From Antitrichia curtipendula (Eukaryota; Streptophyta; Bryopsida; Hypnales; Leucodontaceae), in the NCBI GenBank assembly GCA_951230915.1, contig OX579635.1, positions 25,792,001 to 25,856,000 of the forward strand: 64,000 nt of DNA. Reading direction: 5' to 3'. The notes beneath the pieces are model-generated. The model was given only the letters and a program-made list of their open reading frames with translations, searched no databases and was not told where the DNA came from. Position 1 is the first letter of the stretch; each line of letters opens with the position of its first letter. A program made the translations under genes and the position numbers. Of this stretch, positions 48,824 through 59,706 are shown in pieces.

Positions 48824-51061
48824 ATGGTGGAGGAGAGAGGTAGTTCTCGTGGTAACCGCGAGGACCGGGGCAGCTCTAGGGGCAGCTCATGGGGTAGTAA
48901 CGACGAGAGGAGTTCTCATGGGGGCAAGGGAACGGGTGGCTCTACGCCAAGGGCTCCGCGGCTTCAGCGGACTACTGCTAAGAAGGATCGGGATTACCAC
49001 GCAGATTCAGCTGAGTTTGAAGATGAGTCCTCATTATCTATGCGTTCGCCAGGCCGTTCACCTATGGCTCGTGATGGTCAAAAGAGTCTTGTCCGACAGC
49101 AGAGTTTTCGAGTAGGGGACGAAGTAGGGGATTTAGAAAAGCTCTATAAATTACTAGATATAGAAAGTCCTGCCGAACTAGGTATCGAAGCGTCGGTCTG
49201 GGAGGCTCGGAAGTCTCTAGTTCACAGCCGACCAACATCTCCTCGTAGCGCGTCTCAAGATTCTGGTCAGTCATCTTCAGATGAATTTAAGGGTTTCCAG
49301 CAGCCGACTAGTTTCGATTCTAGTGCAGGTTCGCCCCCTTTTTCGCCCGTCGTAGCCTCCGCCAGACCCATTGAAAGGGAATGGAAGGCGTATCGGGATG
49401 CTGTGAAGCTTCAGCCAGTGAATCGTACTGGTCGTGAAAAGAGTCCTTACAAGCGGTCACCGCCGCCGCCGACAGTGTTTCCTTACCGCGAGAACTTTAC
49501 CGCCCTTGATAGGACCTCTACTGCTTCTCCTGCAACTCTGATGGGTAGGGCAAGCCTGACCAGAAGCGATGAATTAGCCAGAAGGCATTCTGAGCCAATA
49601 AACATGTTAGATCTCCCTACCTCACCGGAAGCTCTCCCATCTCCTAGCGACAGAGATGGTAAGCGCCAATTGGAGTTATCTGACCAGGGTGGTGAACTTG
49701 CGAAAAGGGGGTCGTTTTTGAGTGTGAGTGCTGGTTTGCCTACGGCTGCCCTGGCAGTGCCTAGTGGAAGTTTGACGCCCTCTACGGCAAGAGATTCTCA
49801 CCGGACGAAGAGTGTCGGAAGTATTCGATGGAAACCGAGAGATGCTCAGGAGGTAGAATCTTCTTCAATTCATGCTGAAGAAGTTTTTGTTGGATCGGGA
49901 CCAGTTGATTCCGAAGATAGAGAGAATCCAGAAAAAGCGTCCGTTGTCGAGAAAGTGGAAGAATCCTTGACTCCGAGTTCTGCTGACAACGGTGGGGAAA
50001 GTTTAGGTGGCATCTTTCCGAAAAAACCCAGCTGGAGTTCCTGGGCTAAAGGTGAATTTCTTGGAAGTGGGACATTTGGTACCGTGTACGAGGGCGTGGG
50101 CAGCAATGGAATGTTTTTCGCTGTGAAAGAAGTTTCCCTTTCAGATCAGGGGAAGAACGGGAAGCAGGCCATCAGGCAACTGGAACAGGAGATCGCACTT
50201 CTTAGCGAAATTCAACATCCAAATATTGTTCAGTACCTAGGCACTGAAAGAGACGATGAAAATCTCTATATTTTCCTGGAACTGGTAAGCAAGGGCTCAT
50301 TAGCCCATGTATACGAGAAATATGTTTTCTTCTACGACCAGGTTAGGGCGTATTCCAGACAGATTCTTGCTGGCCTGAAGTATTTGCATGATCGGAAGAT
50401 TATCCACAGAGATATTAAGTGCGCGAATATTCTGGTAGATGCATCTGGAGTGGTTAAGCTGGCCGACTTTGGAATGGCCAAACAGGTAGATAAATTGGTC
50501 CTGCTGAAGTCATTCTTGGGTAGTGCCCACTGGATGGCTCCAGAGGTGGTTGACCCTAGGAGAAGCTACAATTTGATGGCTGACATCTGGAGTCTGGGAT
50601 GTACGGTATTGGAGATGGCGATTGGAAAACCGCCTTATGGAGAATTGGAGACCCACGGTGTGCTTTGGAAAGTAGGCCATGGGGAAGGGCCCCCTATTCC
50701 GGATGATCTTGAGGAGGATTTGAAAAGCTTTATAAGCAATTGTTTGGAAGTAAATGTCGCGAACCGCCCCACTTGCGATTTACTTATGACACATCCCTTC
50801 ATCACTGGTGCTCCGATGAAGGGCCCAGTGAAGCTGGTACCCACGCCTGAGCTGATGCCTTCAATTGCGGAGGAAAGGTCTATTGATTTAGCACCCTCAG
50901 CACCTTCGAGCACGGCAACCGGTTCAGAAGCGCCTGCTAGTCCTAGCATGATCTCCAATATGATAAATAATCATGGTTCAATCGTTCGACAACAACCGAA
51001 ATCAATGAGAACAATTCGAAGTGAATTCAGCATGAGCTCTCCAGAAAGTATCGCATCGTGA
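48824..51061 (+). CDS. MEKK1: MEKK1-class MAP kinase kinase kinase, intronless coding region
   Basis: Top-tier kinase of a MAPK cascade, expected to phosphorylate MKKs; in plants, MEKK1-type kinases act in immunity and stress signalling. One uninterrupted 745-codon frame. The first ATG after an in-frame TAG at 48794 is used. Residues 1-400 are a Ser/Arg/Pro-rich, probably regulatory region with a short conserved patch (GDLEKLYKLLDIESPAELGI, about 102-121). The kinase domain spans about 407-660: WAKGEFLGSGTFGTVYEGV, K435 in AVKEV, HRDIKCAN with H528 and D530, DFG at 548-550, GSAHWMAPEVV, ADIWSLGCTVLEMAIGKPPY, HPF near 657. All catalytic residues are intact. The MEKK subgroup is supported by NLYIFLELVSKGSL and the GSAHWMAPEV loop. 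Lack of introns in 2.2 kb is unusual compared with Arabidopsis MEKK1. Confidence 0.93.
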   Translation: MVEERGSSRGNREDRGSSRGSSWGSNDERSSHGGKGTGGSTPRAPRLQRTTAKKDRDYHADSAEFEDESSLSMRSPGRSPMARDGQKSLVRQQSFRVGDEVGDLEKLYKLLDIESPAELGIEASVWEARKSLVHSRPTSPRSASQDSGQSSSDEFKGFQQPTSFDSSAGSPPFSPVVASARPIEREWKAYRDAVKLQPVNRTGREKSPYKRSPPPPTVFPYRENFTALDRTSTASPATLMGRASLTRSDELARRHSEPINMLDLPTSPEALPSPSDRDGKRQLELSDQGGELAKRGSFLSVSAGLPTAALAVPSGSLTPSTARDSHRTKSVGSIRWKPRDAQEVESSSIHAEEVFVGSGPVDSEDRENPEKASVVEKVEESLTPSSADNGGESLGGIFPKKPSWSSWAKGEFLGSGTFGTVYEGVGSNGMFFAVKEVSLSDQGKNGKQAIRQLEQEIALLSEIQHPNIVQYLGTERDDENLYIFLELVSKGSLAHVYEKYVFFYDQVRAYSRQILAGLKYLHDRKIIHRDIKCANILVDASGVVKLADFGMAKQVDKLVLLKSFLGSAHWMAPEVVDPRRSYNLMADIWSLGCTVLEMAIGKPPYGELETHGVLWKVGHGEGPPIPDDLEEDLKSFISNCLEVNVANRPTCDLLMTHPFITGAPMKGPVKLVPTPELMPSIAEERSIDLAPSAPSSTATGSEAPASPSMISNMINNHGSIVRQQPKSMRTIRSEFSMSSPESIAS

Positions 51062-53459
51062 TGAAGACACCTCTTTGGTATAGTAGATTTCTTCCGAGAT
51101 CACCCTACTGGAAAGTGAGTTGCTATTGTAACACTAGTGGCCAATTTTATATTTTGAGTACATGGAATTGATTAATTAGCAGTTGCTGGATCGTCAAATG
51201 AGTTGCTGTCGCGGCTTGGGTTCGAGGATGAGGGAATGCTTGATGAAGATAATCCCGCATGGGTTAAACACCGTTAGGGAGGTTCGTGGTTAATCTAGCG
51301 ACTGGGATGGAGGGGCGTATTTGTTTCGGTACAACGGGATCATTGTGTTGGAGATTACAGACGCGCTGCAAAGCTTCTTGGTTGGGACATGTGACACTGG
51401 TCCGTATCGGATTTCTTAGACCATGCGTCGTACCGACAGAGAGATTCAAGGGACACTTTTAGGGCATGTGTTATTGAGGTCATCTGACTAGTCTGGAGTG
51501 CTTGACGCAAGATGGCAGACCAGATTTGCACTTACAATTCCTCTCGCTGGCGAGTCGGTGGGCAAGTCCTTCCCTCTCTGGAAATGCGCTCTTACATGTA
51601 AAGATGTTTATCAACTGGCTCAGGGATGGGCAAGATTCTTGAAATGATGCTACACGTATGACAGAACTATCAAGTCTGAGGTGAAATACTCTGCCCTGCA
51701 GATTGGAGATTTCTGTGGGTTACACTATGGAGATGGCAACAAGTTCTTCAAGACCAGGTGTCATTGTAAATCGTGGATTGAGAATTTTAAAGCCAACGTA
51801 GGACAATCCTTTCAAGTCATCATGCTTGACCTGCCTGTCAAATGGTTCTCAAATCTCAATGCCAGGCAATGTTCGTTCACTTATCTACACTTTTCTCAAG
51901 CTATCTGCAGCAATGGATATCAATTCGAGGACAGTAGCGACATTAGCATTGCCAACCAGATATTAGCCTTTCGCCAGTTGCTCAGTAATTTTTATGATCT
52001 GCGATCTGGAGGTGGCCGTTTTGTATGCTATTGTTCAATGCTGCCAGGGTTGACTGGAGCGCCTCACGTGTGCTCAGTTGTGTCGATGACACATGTGGCA
52101 CCTGTGGGCTGTGGCATGCTGAAAAGGCATTGTGCTTATGATAAGGGTCCGTTGTCTACAATCACCAATGCCGAACTGAATCGAAGGGTATTTCAGAAGT
52201 TTGTAAAATTATCGATGAAACTTGTAGAAATGATTGTATGTCATGTACCAAAGAGGTTTAGAAACATCGTATATTTAACTCCACGTTGTAAGGACGCTGA
52301 TGTCAAGAAGTGGCCGATGAATGATTTTCCCGATCACTGTAGAATCGAAGAATGTACCTGTTGGTCCAGAAAGTAATCATTTTTGGCAAAGTACCTTGGT
52401 GATAGGTCTCATCGTTTTAGAGTTAAGGTAGTTTGTTTGATTTTGCTATATCCCTGGAATGTGGGTCTAATGTCCTTTTTCTTCACAGTTTGAAAAATTA
52501 GAATATGCAAGATGTTGTGTAGTTGTCACAGCAACTCAGCTGACTGTAGTTGTGGCAACATCTCTCAATTCTGATGAGAGGATGGTGCTTTGAAGCTTGA
52601 GGTCTTATGCATGGGATACTTTGACCTATATGGGGGGGGTCCTATTGTTAATGGAATTTCAGGCTTGAGGCAGTTTTCTAATTTCAAGTTTCTTTTTAAT
52701 AATGTAATTTACCTTATAACATTGCTATTGATGGATGACAAAGAATCCTTCTATGTAAGATAGAAATGTAGATGTTCATCTTTGGAATTTTGGATGAAAA
52801 GGGGAGGTCTTTCACAATAATTTGACCTTCAATGAGTGTTCTTGGTGGTTTTTTAAGCAAATGATTTACATGGTACCAAAAAGAAAGATTTTTAAGGTGA
52901 CCAACCGAGTGTTCCAAAATTATTTGCTCCTATATATGGTCATGTGCTTGGAAGCAATCTCAAGTAAAGCATACATGCTTGAAATTGCTTGTCAAGGAAG
53001 AGATGATTTTGGATATGCATACCTTATTTTGGATTGTATGTAGCTTACTTTCAATTAGTTTATATTGCCTTCAACAAATGTATTGTTTTCTTTACATGTT
53101 CATCCAATCCTAGTGACCATAGGGTGGTTAGGACTAAAATTTGGAGTTTGGATCTTTCTTCTATCTACTTGGAATTGAAAAGAAGTAGTGACTTTTTAAT
53201 TCCATAAATATTGATGTGAATAAAGTCCTTGTTATTTATTTTCGATGTTTTGGTTGTTGCTGAGAAAGCCTTGTTTTTGTTTGAAAGATGTCTTTTTTTA
53301 TGTGTTTGTCTCTTTGCTTATGTACAATTCTTTGTAAAACTTGAGGCTTTTGTGCTAATACTTGTTTATTCAATTCATAATTTGTTCACTCTATTTTTGT
53401 AATATATAGGATTTTCCCTTGGTATTGTGCTTCTATTGACTTTTAAACTACTACTATAT
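51062..53459. other. 3' flank of the MAPKKK gene with an unassigned open frame
   Basis: Composition stays genic (near 45% GC) to about 52.4 kb, then becomes AT-rich. One plus-strand frame is open from 51681 to 52376 (first ATG at 51822, 184 codons). It is Cys/His-rich and basic with no domain I recognise. It may be a long 3' UTR of the kinase, a decayed gene or a small orphan gene. 52.4-53.46 kb shows nothing definable. Confidence 0.3.
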
Positions 53460-53645
53460 ATTTCTGTCCCTAAATGATCTTCTGGTTTTCCTAAATTTTA
53501 TTGCAATTAGTTTAATACTACACTTTGAAAAGGGTTTCAAATCTCAAAGGTTTCAGGATGATAGGAGTGCACCAAACTCTATTTTCAACTTGAAACTAGT
53601 TGAAATAACATTATTTTCATCAAAAAATCCCAAACATTTTGGATG
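53460..53645. mobile_element. Partial Stowaway-like MITE copy
   Basis: TTTCTGTCCCTAAATGATCT followed by ACACTTTGAAAAGGG, CTCAAAGGTTTC and CAAACATTTTGGATG parallels the 8426-8805 element. The right TIR is missing or too diverged to see. Confidence 0.5.
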
Positions 53646-53859
53646 AAGGGAATATTGTCTACACTAATAAAACTAATAGGTTATATTATATTGACAATAA
53701 AAAAAATCATATAGTTCAAATTCAAATTTAGTAGCAAAGTAGCATATACAATGCAGAGGCTGAGGTGGTTTATAGAGGTAGACTACAAAATAGTAGGCTC
53801 CACCTATTAGTATAGATTGAATGATATTTGCATTCAAAGTGAAAGATTTTTTTTCTTTC

Positions 53860-54196
53860 AAGAAGTTACTCTAATTGCCAAGAAGCTCCATAACTTTCAT
53901 ATCACCAATCCAAATGGAATGAATCAAAGCTTTCCATTTAGACAAAAATATCATCTACAAGAAAAAAAATATTAAAATTTTTATTTCAAATTTTTGTGGA
54001 TTTTTTTTGCTGCCCTATCTCCCCCATTTTGAGGTTATTGTGGCATAACTTTTGCTTTGGGGCACTGAATGAAATAAAAATTATATTCCCCAAAAGCTAA
54101 TAAATTTTTCTATCATATGAAAAAAATTCAGAAAAATTCAGTAAAAATTGAGATCATAGGAGCCTACCCGAAATCCATTAAGGGTTCAAGGATTAA
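53860..54196. mobile_element. Truncated TTAA-family element
   Basis: The right end reads AAGGGTTCAAGGATTAA (TTAA at 54193-54196). The interior CCAATCCAAATGGAATGAAT-CAAAGCTTTCCA and TTTTGCTGCCC match the shared vocabulary of families B, C and D. No left terminus found. Confidence 0.5.
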
Positions 54197-54883
54197 CAAG
54201 AGCATTTATTCCATATTAAACCCAATACAAACACCACGGATAAAAAACTTCTAATGGAAAACTTTCAAGGAAACTATTGAAATAAAAATGCACCTATTCA
54301 TCCAAGAGTCTGATAATTTTTTGTTGGCCACCTGGGCAACAGGACTTCGTTTATACCAAGTTAAGAAATAGAATAATATTACTTATGTATATGCATTTGT
54401 GGAAGAAGAATTAGGTGAATTTTGCTCAAGCTCAGACCTGCAGGAAGATATTATATATTGAACCAATTTTGAAGAGTTCAGTAGCTCCACGGGCACTTCC
54501 GAACAAGAGGCAGCCCTACAATTTATACCGGTACAAGTGAAACTTTCCAGCAGAAGTCTAGAGCTTGGAGAACTAGATTCCTCATAAACCAGCGACATTA
54601 AACAGCTCCCTGTGCAGCTCGACAAGCCTCAATAGATGTGATTATGAAAAAAAAGTCTTCGAATCTTGAGTACCGGTTTACTAGCTTCCGTCTTTGGTTT
54701 ACCAGTTCAAATTGAAAACTATAGCTTGAAATGTTCCAAAGAAAATCCATGGTCTCTCCAACAACATTGCCTGAGAACAAACAATACAGGAATGCCCGCA
54801 GGAACCGATGATTGGAAAGTCCTCCAGCTAAGGTAGTTGGTTTTCAGCTGAGAGCAGGGTCGTGGACCCTCAAGGACACCCCA
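54197..54883. other. 3' flank of NRPB4
   Basis: Likely holds the NRPB4 3' UTR and terminator on the minus strand. Minus-strand frames here (54383-54780) have no recognisable domain. Confidence 0.4.
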
Positions 54884-56799
54884 CTACTCAAACTTCTTGA
54901 TGGTTGCCAAATCAGTAAGCATAGTCTCAATCTTATCTTCGTCCATGCGACCTCGTCTCTGAAAGGGATCATACACGAACTAAGACTTTGGCATATTAAG
55001 ACAGTGGGAATTTTTTAAAACAGGTCGACAATTGAGACAGTAACAACTAACATGAAAATTATATTCGCTAGATTTCATGTAGTACTCTATGAACTCACCG
55101 TAATAGATGGAACAAGTGCCTTTGCCTCCTCAACCGTCTCTGGACACAAGTTGCCAATCACGCACACCTGAAACAAATGAACACTCTAATTAAGGTGACA
55201 AAGATGTGAAGGGATCAAATGTCACAAGAATCTCACGGATCAGTATAGTACTACTGGTGAGGTGCTGTTGAGAAATGGTTACAGATGTAGCCACGTAAAC
55301 TATTTATTCTCTAAAATTTGGCCACTAAACTAGAAGCCTTGCTCGTGACCACCATTCACGCCTTCATCACACACTGATAACTATCTAGAAATATACTCCA
55401 ACCCTAAAAAAGTAAATGAGAATTGATAACTAATGGAAAGGCACATATTATACCTCAAACTCATGTAGTTGATTTCTCGTCAGTACCCTGAAGAGCTGTG
55501 TCAAGATCCAACAGAATAATCGTTGCAAGGGACCCGAGAGTACAAACGACATTACATCCTAGCAATGATTTCAATGAGCTGTTTTCATGCAGCACTGAAC
55601 GTTGGCAACTATGACAAGCATAAGCTTACAAGCTGGGGAAAAAAACATTCCATAATATGATTTCAATGGGATAAACAATAACTGAGGACTTCGACTAGGT
55701 AAACACTGAAATCAGAGAGCACAAACAAGGGCGGATACTCTCGAACTTGCTTCACGGCGTCAGGATTCTGGTAGCGACTGAAGCGTCGGACATATTGCAG
55801 AGACTTCTCAAATACCCTGCGAAGAGGCTGTACTAATTAGGGCGTTATCAGAAATACGCTAAAAAGGAACCCGGACTCTTAATCTCTATGGTTTCTAGTG
55901 CAAACAGGTTCCTAAACTACAACATTCTCGAACTTAATTCTTAAATAGTCAACAGTTCTTATATTGATTCATAAATTAAAAGTAAAGAAACGTACTGCGA
56001 TATCTGAGCAGAGGGATCATCTGCTAGTTGCTGCAATTGCTCGTACTTTCTTTGCAGTACAAGTGACACCTCCGCGTTCATCAAGCACTTCGCCTTCACA
56101 AAATCTGCACGACAAACGATGATAACTAGCAATTAGATCACGAGGCGAGACATTTAGAACTTCACATCAAATGATTCCTTAAAACACTTGGAACAAATCA
56201 CAAACAATAAACCACGGGAAACATTACGGAAGCGTCAATTTCTTCAAGACATCCCCAAATGTAAAGGTACCTAATTCCGACCCGAACTTAACAGCAACAT
56301 TCCAGAAAATCATGCACAACGCGTACATATTGATTTCGAGAACCTAAACCAGCTCAGCAAAAAGAATTTAGGTCAGCTACCCCAAAATCTTGTAACTTTC
56401 GCATATGGTATCCGAATAACACATTCTCTGGTGCGTTAGAATCCTCTTTGATTTCCTAACAAGATTATCTAAAATTCTGATCAGTCTATGCTCAGCGCTT
56501 ATAGAGTCCCCTTCCAGATAAGGTAACCTGGAAATCATCTGGAACCTCAGAGGTATCTTGCGACCTCGGGAAGTGCAAGCACGTTTAAGGATACGAAATA
56601 AGCGTAAGAATTCTAAAGTAAAAGATAGCATACACTTGATAAAGCGAAGAAGAAGAAGAAGACGCGAGCAACCACAGCATAACCCTAGAATACGTGATCA
56701 GTAAAAATGCGAGAAAAACGGAAGAGGTAAACGACCTTCACCAAGCTTGAGCTCACTCGCATCCTCCTCCTCAATCGGTGCGCCTGTTCGAGCTGCCAT
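54884..56799 (-). CDS. NRPB4: RNA polymerase II subunit 4 (RPB4)
   Basis: Nuclear subunit forming the Rpb4-Rpb7 stalk of RNA polymerase II. Six exons, read right to left: 56799-56736, 56104-55996, 55816-55739, 55487-55454, 55167-55099, 54958-54884 (TAG). All phases agree, giving 142 aa; the Arabidopsis protein is 138 aa. Diagnostic text in order: EEEDASELKLGE, DFVKAKCLMNAEVSLVLQRK, YEQLQQLADDPSAQISQ, VFEKSLQYVRRFSRYQNPDA, VKQVREVLTRNQLHEFE, VCVIGNLCPETVEEAKALVP and RMDEDKIETMLTDLATIKKF. These cover the whole Rpb4/HRDC-like fold including the C-terminal helices, so the gene appears complete. One exon is only 34 bp. Divergent from the repeat-rich 57-64 kb region. Confidence 0.95.
56382..56535 (-). 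mobile_element. J4: J-family fragment in NRPB4 intron 1
   Basis: Read on the minus strand: TTGTTAGGAAATCAAAGAGG, ATTCTAACGCACCAGAGAAT, GGATACCATATGCGAAAGTT. This is collinear with J3 at 40585-40650 and with the cores at 1870 and 57065. Ends not resolved. Confidence 0.55.
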
Positions 56800-56968
56800 C
56801 GCAATTTGCAAACTGAAAAAGGGGTTCTGGAGAAGCAAAAATTCTTGAGCGAGCTAGAACAAGGGCAGCTCGGCTTCACAGCGACAGCTTAGTTTGGGAG
56901 AGACGAGGGACGGAGGGACTGGCAATGAAGTGCATATTAGGGTACATTCACACAAAAGCGGAATACTT

Positions 56969-57581
56969 AAGGTGGGTACCCCCAGAACCGACACTTGTTG
57001 CTACTGTGCCTATTACTATTATTAGACTGGTAAAATTTTCATATTTTTTTCTTCGCAAGTGAAAGGAGGTTCAAACGCACCAAAGAATGTGAAATTTGGA
57101 TATTGTTTGCAAAAGTTATGAAGGGTCAAAGTTTTTTGGTAGATGTTCTAAATCATTTCTTCAATATACGTACATATTATTGCATCAATGGCCTTTGATC
57201 CACTGGACAATGGCTCATTGTCATTACGAACAGACACTTTATTCACGCCGGCCTTCTTTGAGGCCGGGGTGGATTGACCCCCTCGCTCGGCCCTGCGGGC
57301 AAACCCTGTTTTTTGCACATGATTTTTTTTGCAAATTTTGAATTCATGTTTGCGATAAGAGACCCCAAATTTGTTGAGTGAAGTCAAGAATATACCCTGA
57401 AACGGCCCAAAATAGGGGGCTTTTTTTTTACATGCACCCTTGGTAAGGCCGAGCGAGGGGGTCAATCCACCCCGATCTTCTTTGAAGACCGGAGTTCTTA
57501 TCTATCTACGTACATATTGATTTTGGAGGTGTACATAAAGTGATTGATGGTGGTTTTGCGATTTTGGATGTACCCACTTTA
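56969..57581 (+). mobile_element. J5: J-family element upstream of NRPB4, carrying a nested insertion
   Basis: Left end TTAAGGTGGGTACCCCC (TTAA at 56967-56970) and right end TGTACCCACTTTAA (TTAA at 57580-57583) are inverted. The body matches J2 (TACTATTATTAGACTGG, AACGCACCAAAGAATG, ATGCAAAAGTTATG-like). It is interrupted at about 57179-57506 by a foreign hairpin element; homology to J2 resumes at ACGTACATATTGATTTTGGA. Confidence 0.7.
57179..57506. mobile_element. Nested GC-rich foldback insertion with 12-bp flanking duplication
   Basis: About 328 bp between two copies of TACGTACATATT (57167-57178 and 57507-57518). Arms 57266-57292 and 57447-57473 are perfectly inverted (27 bp, GGGGTGGATTGACCCCCTCG and onward) and extend imperfectly to about 57248 and 57493. 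The arms are far more GC-rich than their surroundings. No ORF. Confidence 0.7.
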
Positions 57582-57839
57582 ATCCTTGAAAGTTTGAAGA
57601 GCACAATCTATAAAGAAAATTCCTAGGATCCATATCTTTGAGGCTATCTTAGGAAAAAAAATTATAAATATGAAATATTATTTACATGTGTATGAGTGTA
57701 TCTTACTTATATTTGAAAGTACATTAATTAGTGCTTTATATATTACCTCAAAGTTTTCTCTAATTTTTTAACACCATGAATTAATACCTCCCTATATTAT
57801 GTCACATGTTGTTTGGTAAAAATATCTAGGTGATCCCCT
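57582..57839. other. AT-rich spacer
   Basis: No gene, hairpin or repeat recognised. Confidence 0.3.
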
Positions 57840-58375
57840 AGGGTCCTAGAAAAGGCATATTCCAACATTTTGGTTTTTAATAAATTAATAATTAAAAAAT
57901 TAAAAATAGTCCATTTATGAAGACTTGATGGTGATGAGATTTCACTAAAAGAAAGAACTTGAACCCATCCTCAATGTTCAAAAGTGAGTGCGCCATAGAG
58001 CCCTTTTTCTGGCCTATTTGCACAAATGTGGAGGACATAAAATAATGTATTTTTTATGCCCTTTGAATGGAACATGCTCCACTAGTGTGAAAATGGACCA
58101 ACAAAATTTTAGCTCTACATTCATTAAATTTGGGTACTCCCTAGTACTAAGAACAAAAAAACAAACTAAAAGTGTGACAAATTAGAGAAATTTAATTTAA
58201 AATATATAATTATTTCTTAAAATTTCTGAAAAATTAGAATATAATAATAATCAAGACATATACAAAATCCAAAAAAATTCAAGTTTATTGAAATCATGCT
58301 TCAAAAGTTATAGCAAAAGACAAAACCAAGTTGGCAAAATACTACCACAATCATTTGGTCTTTCTTGCAATCACC
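57840..58375 (+). repeat. I1: dispersed repeat of about 540 bp
   Basis: Collinear with 61530-62075 in the same orientation. Shared text includes TTATGAAGACTTGATGGTGA, GGCCTATTTGCAC, GAGGACATAAAATAA and AAAGTGTGACAAATTAGAGA. Similarity by eye is about 80%. No ORF and no obvious termini. Confidence 0.7.
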
Positions 58376-59706
58376 CACGAGTACTTCCTCCCTATGGAAA
58401 ACACCTCCTTAAAGTCCCCTTGATATCCTTTCAAATGCAAATACGGAGGCTGAAACCTTGTTTTCTACAATACATTAGTTTTGGTGTTGATCCGTATCCT
58501 CTACAATTGTCATAGCTCCTATGCACAACAATGGCACACCTTACTAGTAAAAGTACATGTTTTACATGGAAGTCAAGTAAGATTTGGTGTTGAGCGAGGA
58601 TTAACTTAGTTCATACCACTTTAATGTTGCATTTAAGGTTTTGTAAGATATTGATTTGTAAAGATAGAGCTATAAAGAGCACCAATACTCCATAGACTGT
58701 AGCACATGCCACAAGTTCATGAATATGTATCTATTATTCATCAATGTCCTAAACTAAAATGAAATATACCACTTTCTATTGCATTAAAATGCATCTTATA
58801 CTATAAAAAAAAACTCATTTTATTGGACATTAGCAGAAAATACACATGTTTTTTTTTATAGATAGGGTCTTTTGAACATCAACACTTCAAAGGTTTAAAG
58901 TTTACAGTGAATTTTTCTCCTTGATTGTGGTAGATTTTGACATTGCTTTTGGAATATTTACTACCTCCTTGTTAGAGATTAGAGGAGCTCCATGTCATGT
59001 GGCTAACAATCTCGTGAGGTTTCCATGGTGAAAGACAAAGATTGACACAACTTATTATTTTTGTAGGTGACCTCCAAAGTTGGGGCACAAGAGGGCATTT
59101 TTTGTTATGAGGATTTCCATGTAGTGTATGCACCAGGATTGAAGAAACCATTTACTTTATGTACTTACACTTGTATTATGAACACATTTTAGGCTTCAAA
59201 CACTTTGATGTTATTAGTAGTAGTACACCATACATTCTTGAACATCTTCGATTCGGTTTTGACTTTCCGATTTTTTTTGGGTTTGTAATTTTTTAACTTC
59301 CTTGCATGTTGTTCTATGAATCTTTGTTGTATAATGTATTACCATGTTGATGGGATTGTGGCGCCTCATTTTGTTGTTTACATTCTCTTGGATGTAAACG
59401 TTGTCAATTTTTAGTTTCTAGTTTCTAGTTTATATGTGTTGTTTTTATCTTTATTTTCTTTTGTGGCCCTTCTTTGCTTATTTTTGTTTATGATTCAAGG
59501 ATTCTCATGTATTGTATGCTTTTTAATAAGAAGAGGTAGCAATGTATGTTAAATGCTTCAAATTGTATTAAGTGGATGTTGTGTTTATAGTTCATGTGTT
59601 TTATTTTTGTCTTTAATCTTTATGTTGCCTTTTTTTCTTTCTTTATTTTTTCTTATTACAAAACAAGGGTGCTGAAAATATCCCTCTCTTAGAATTCTAA
59701 GTAATT
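58376..59706. other. AT-rich intergenic DNA
   Basis: No supported gene or repeat over about 1.3 kb. Confidence 0.35.
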
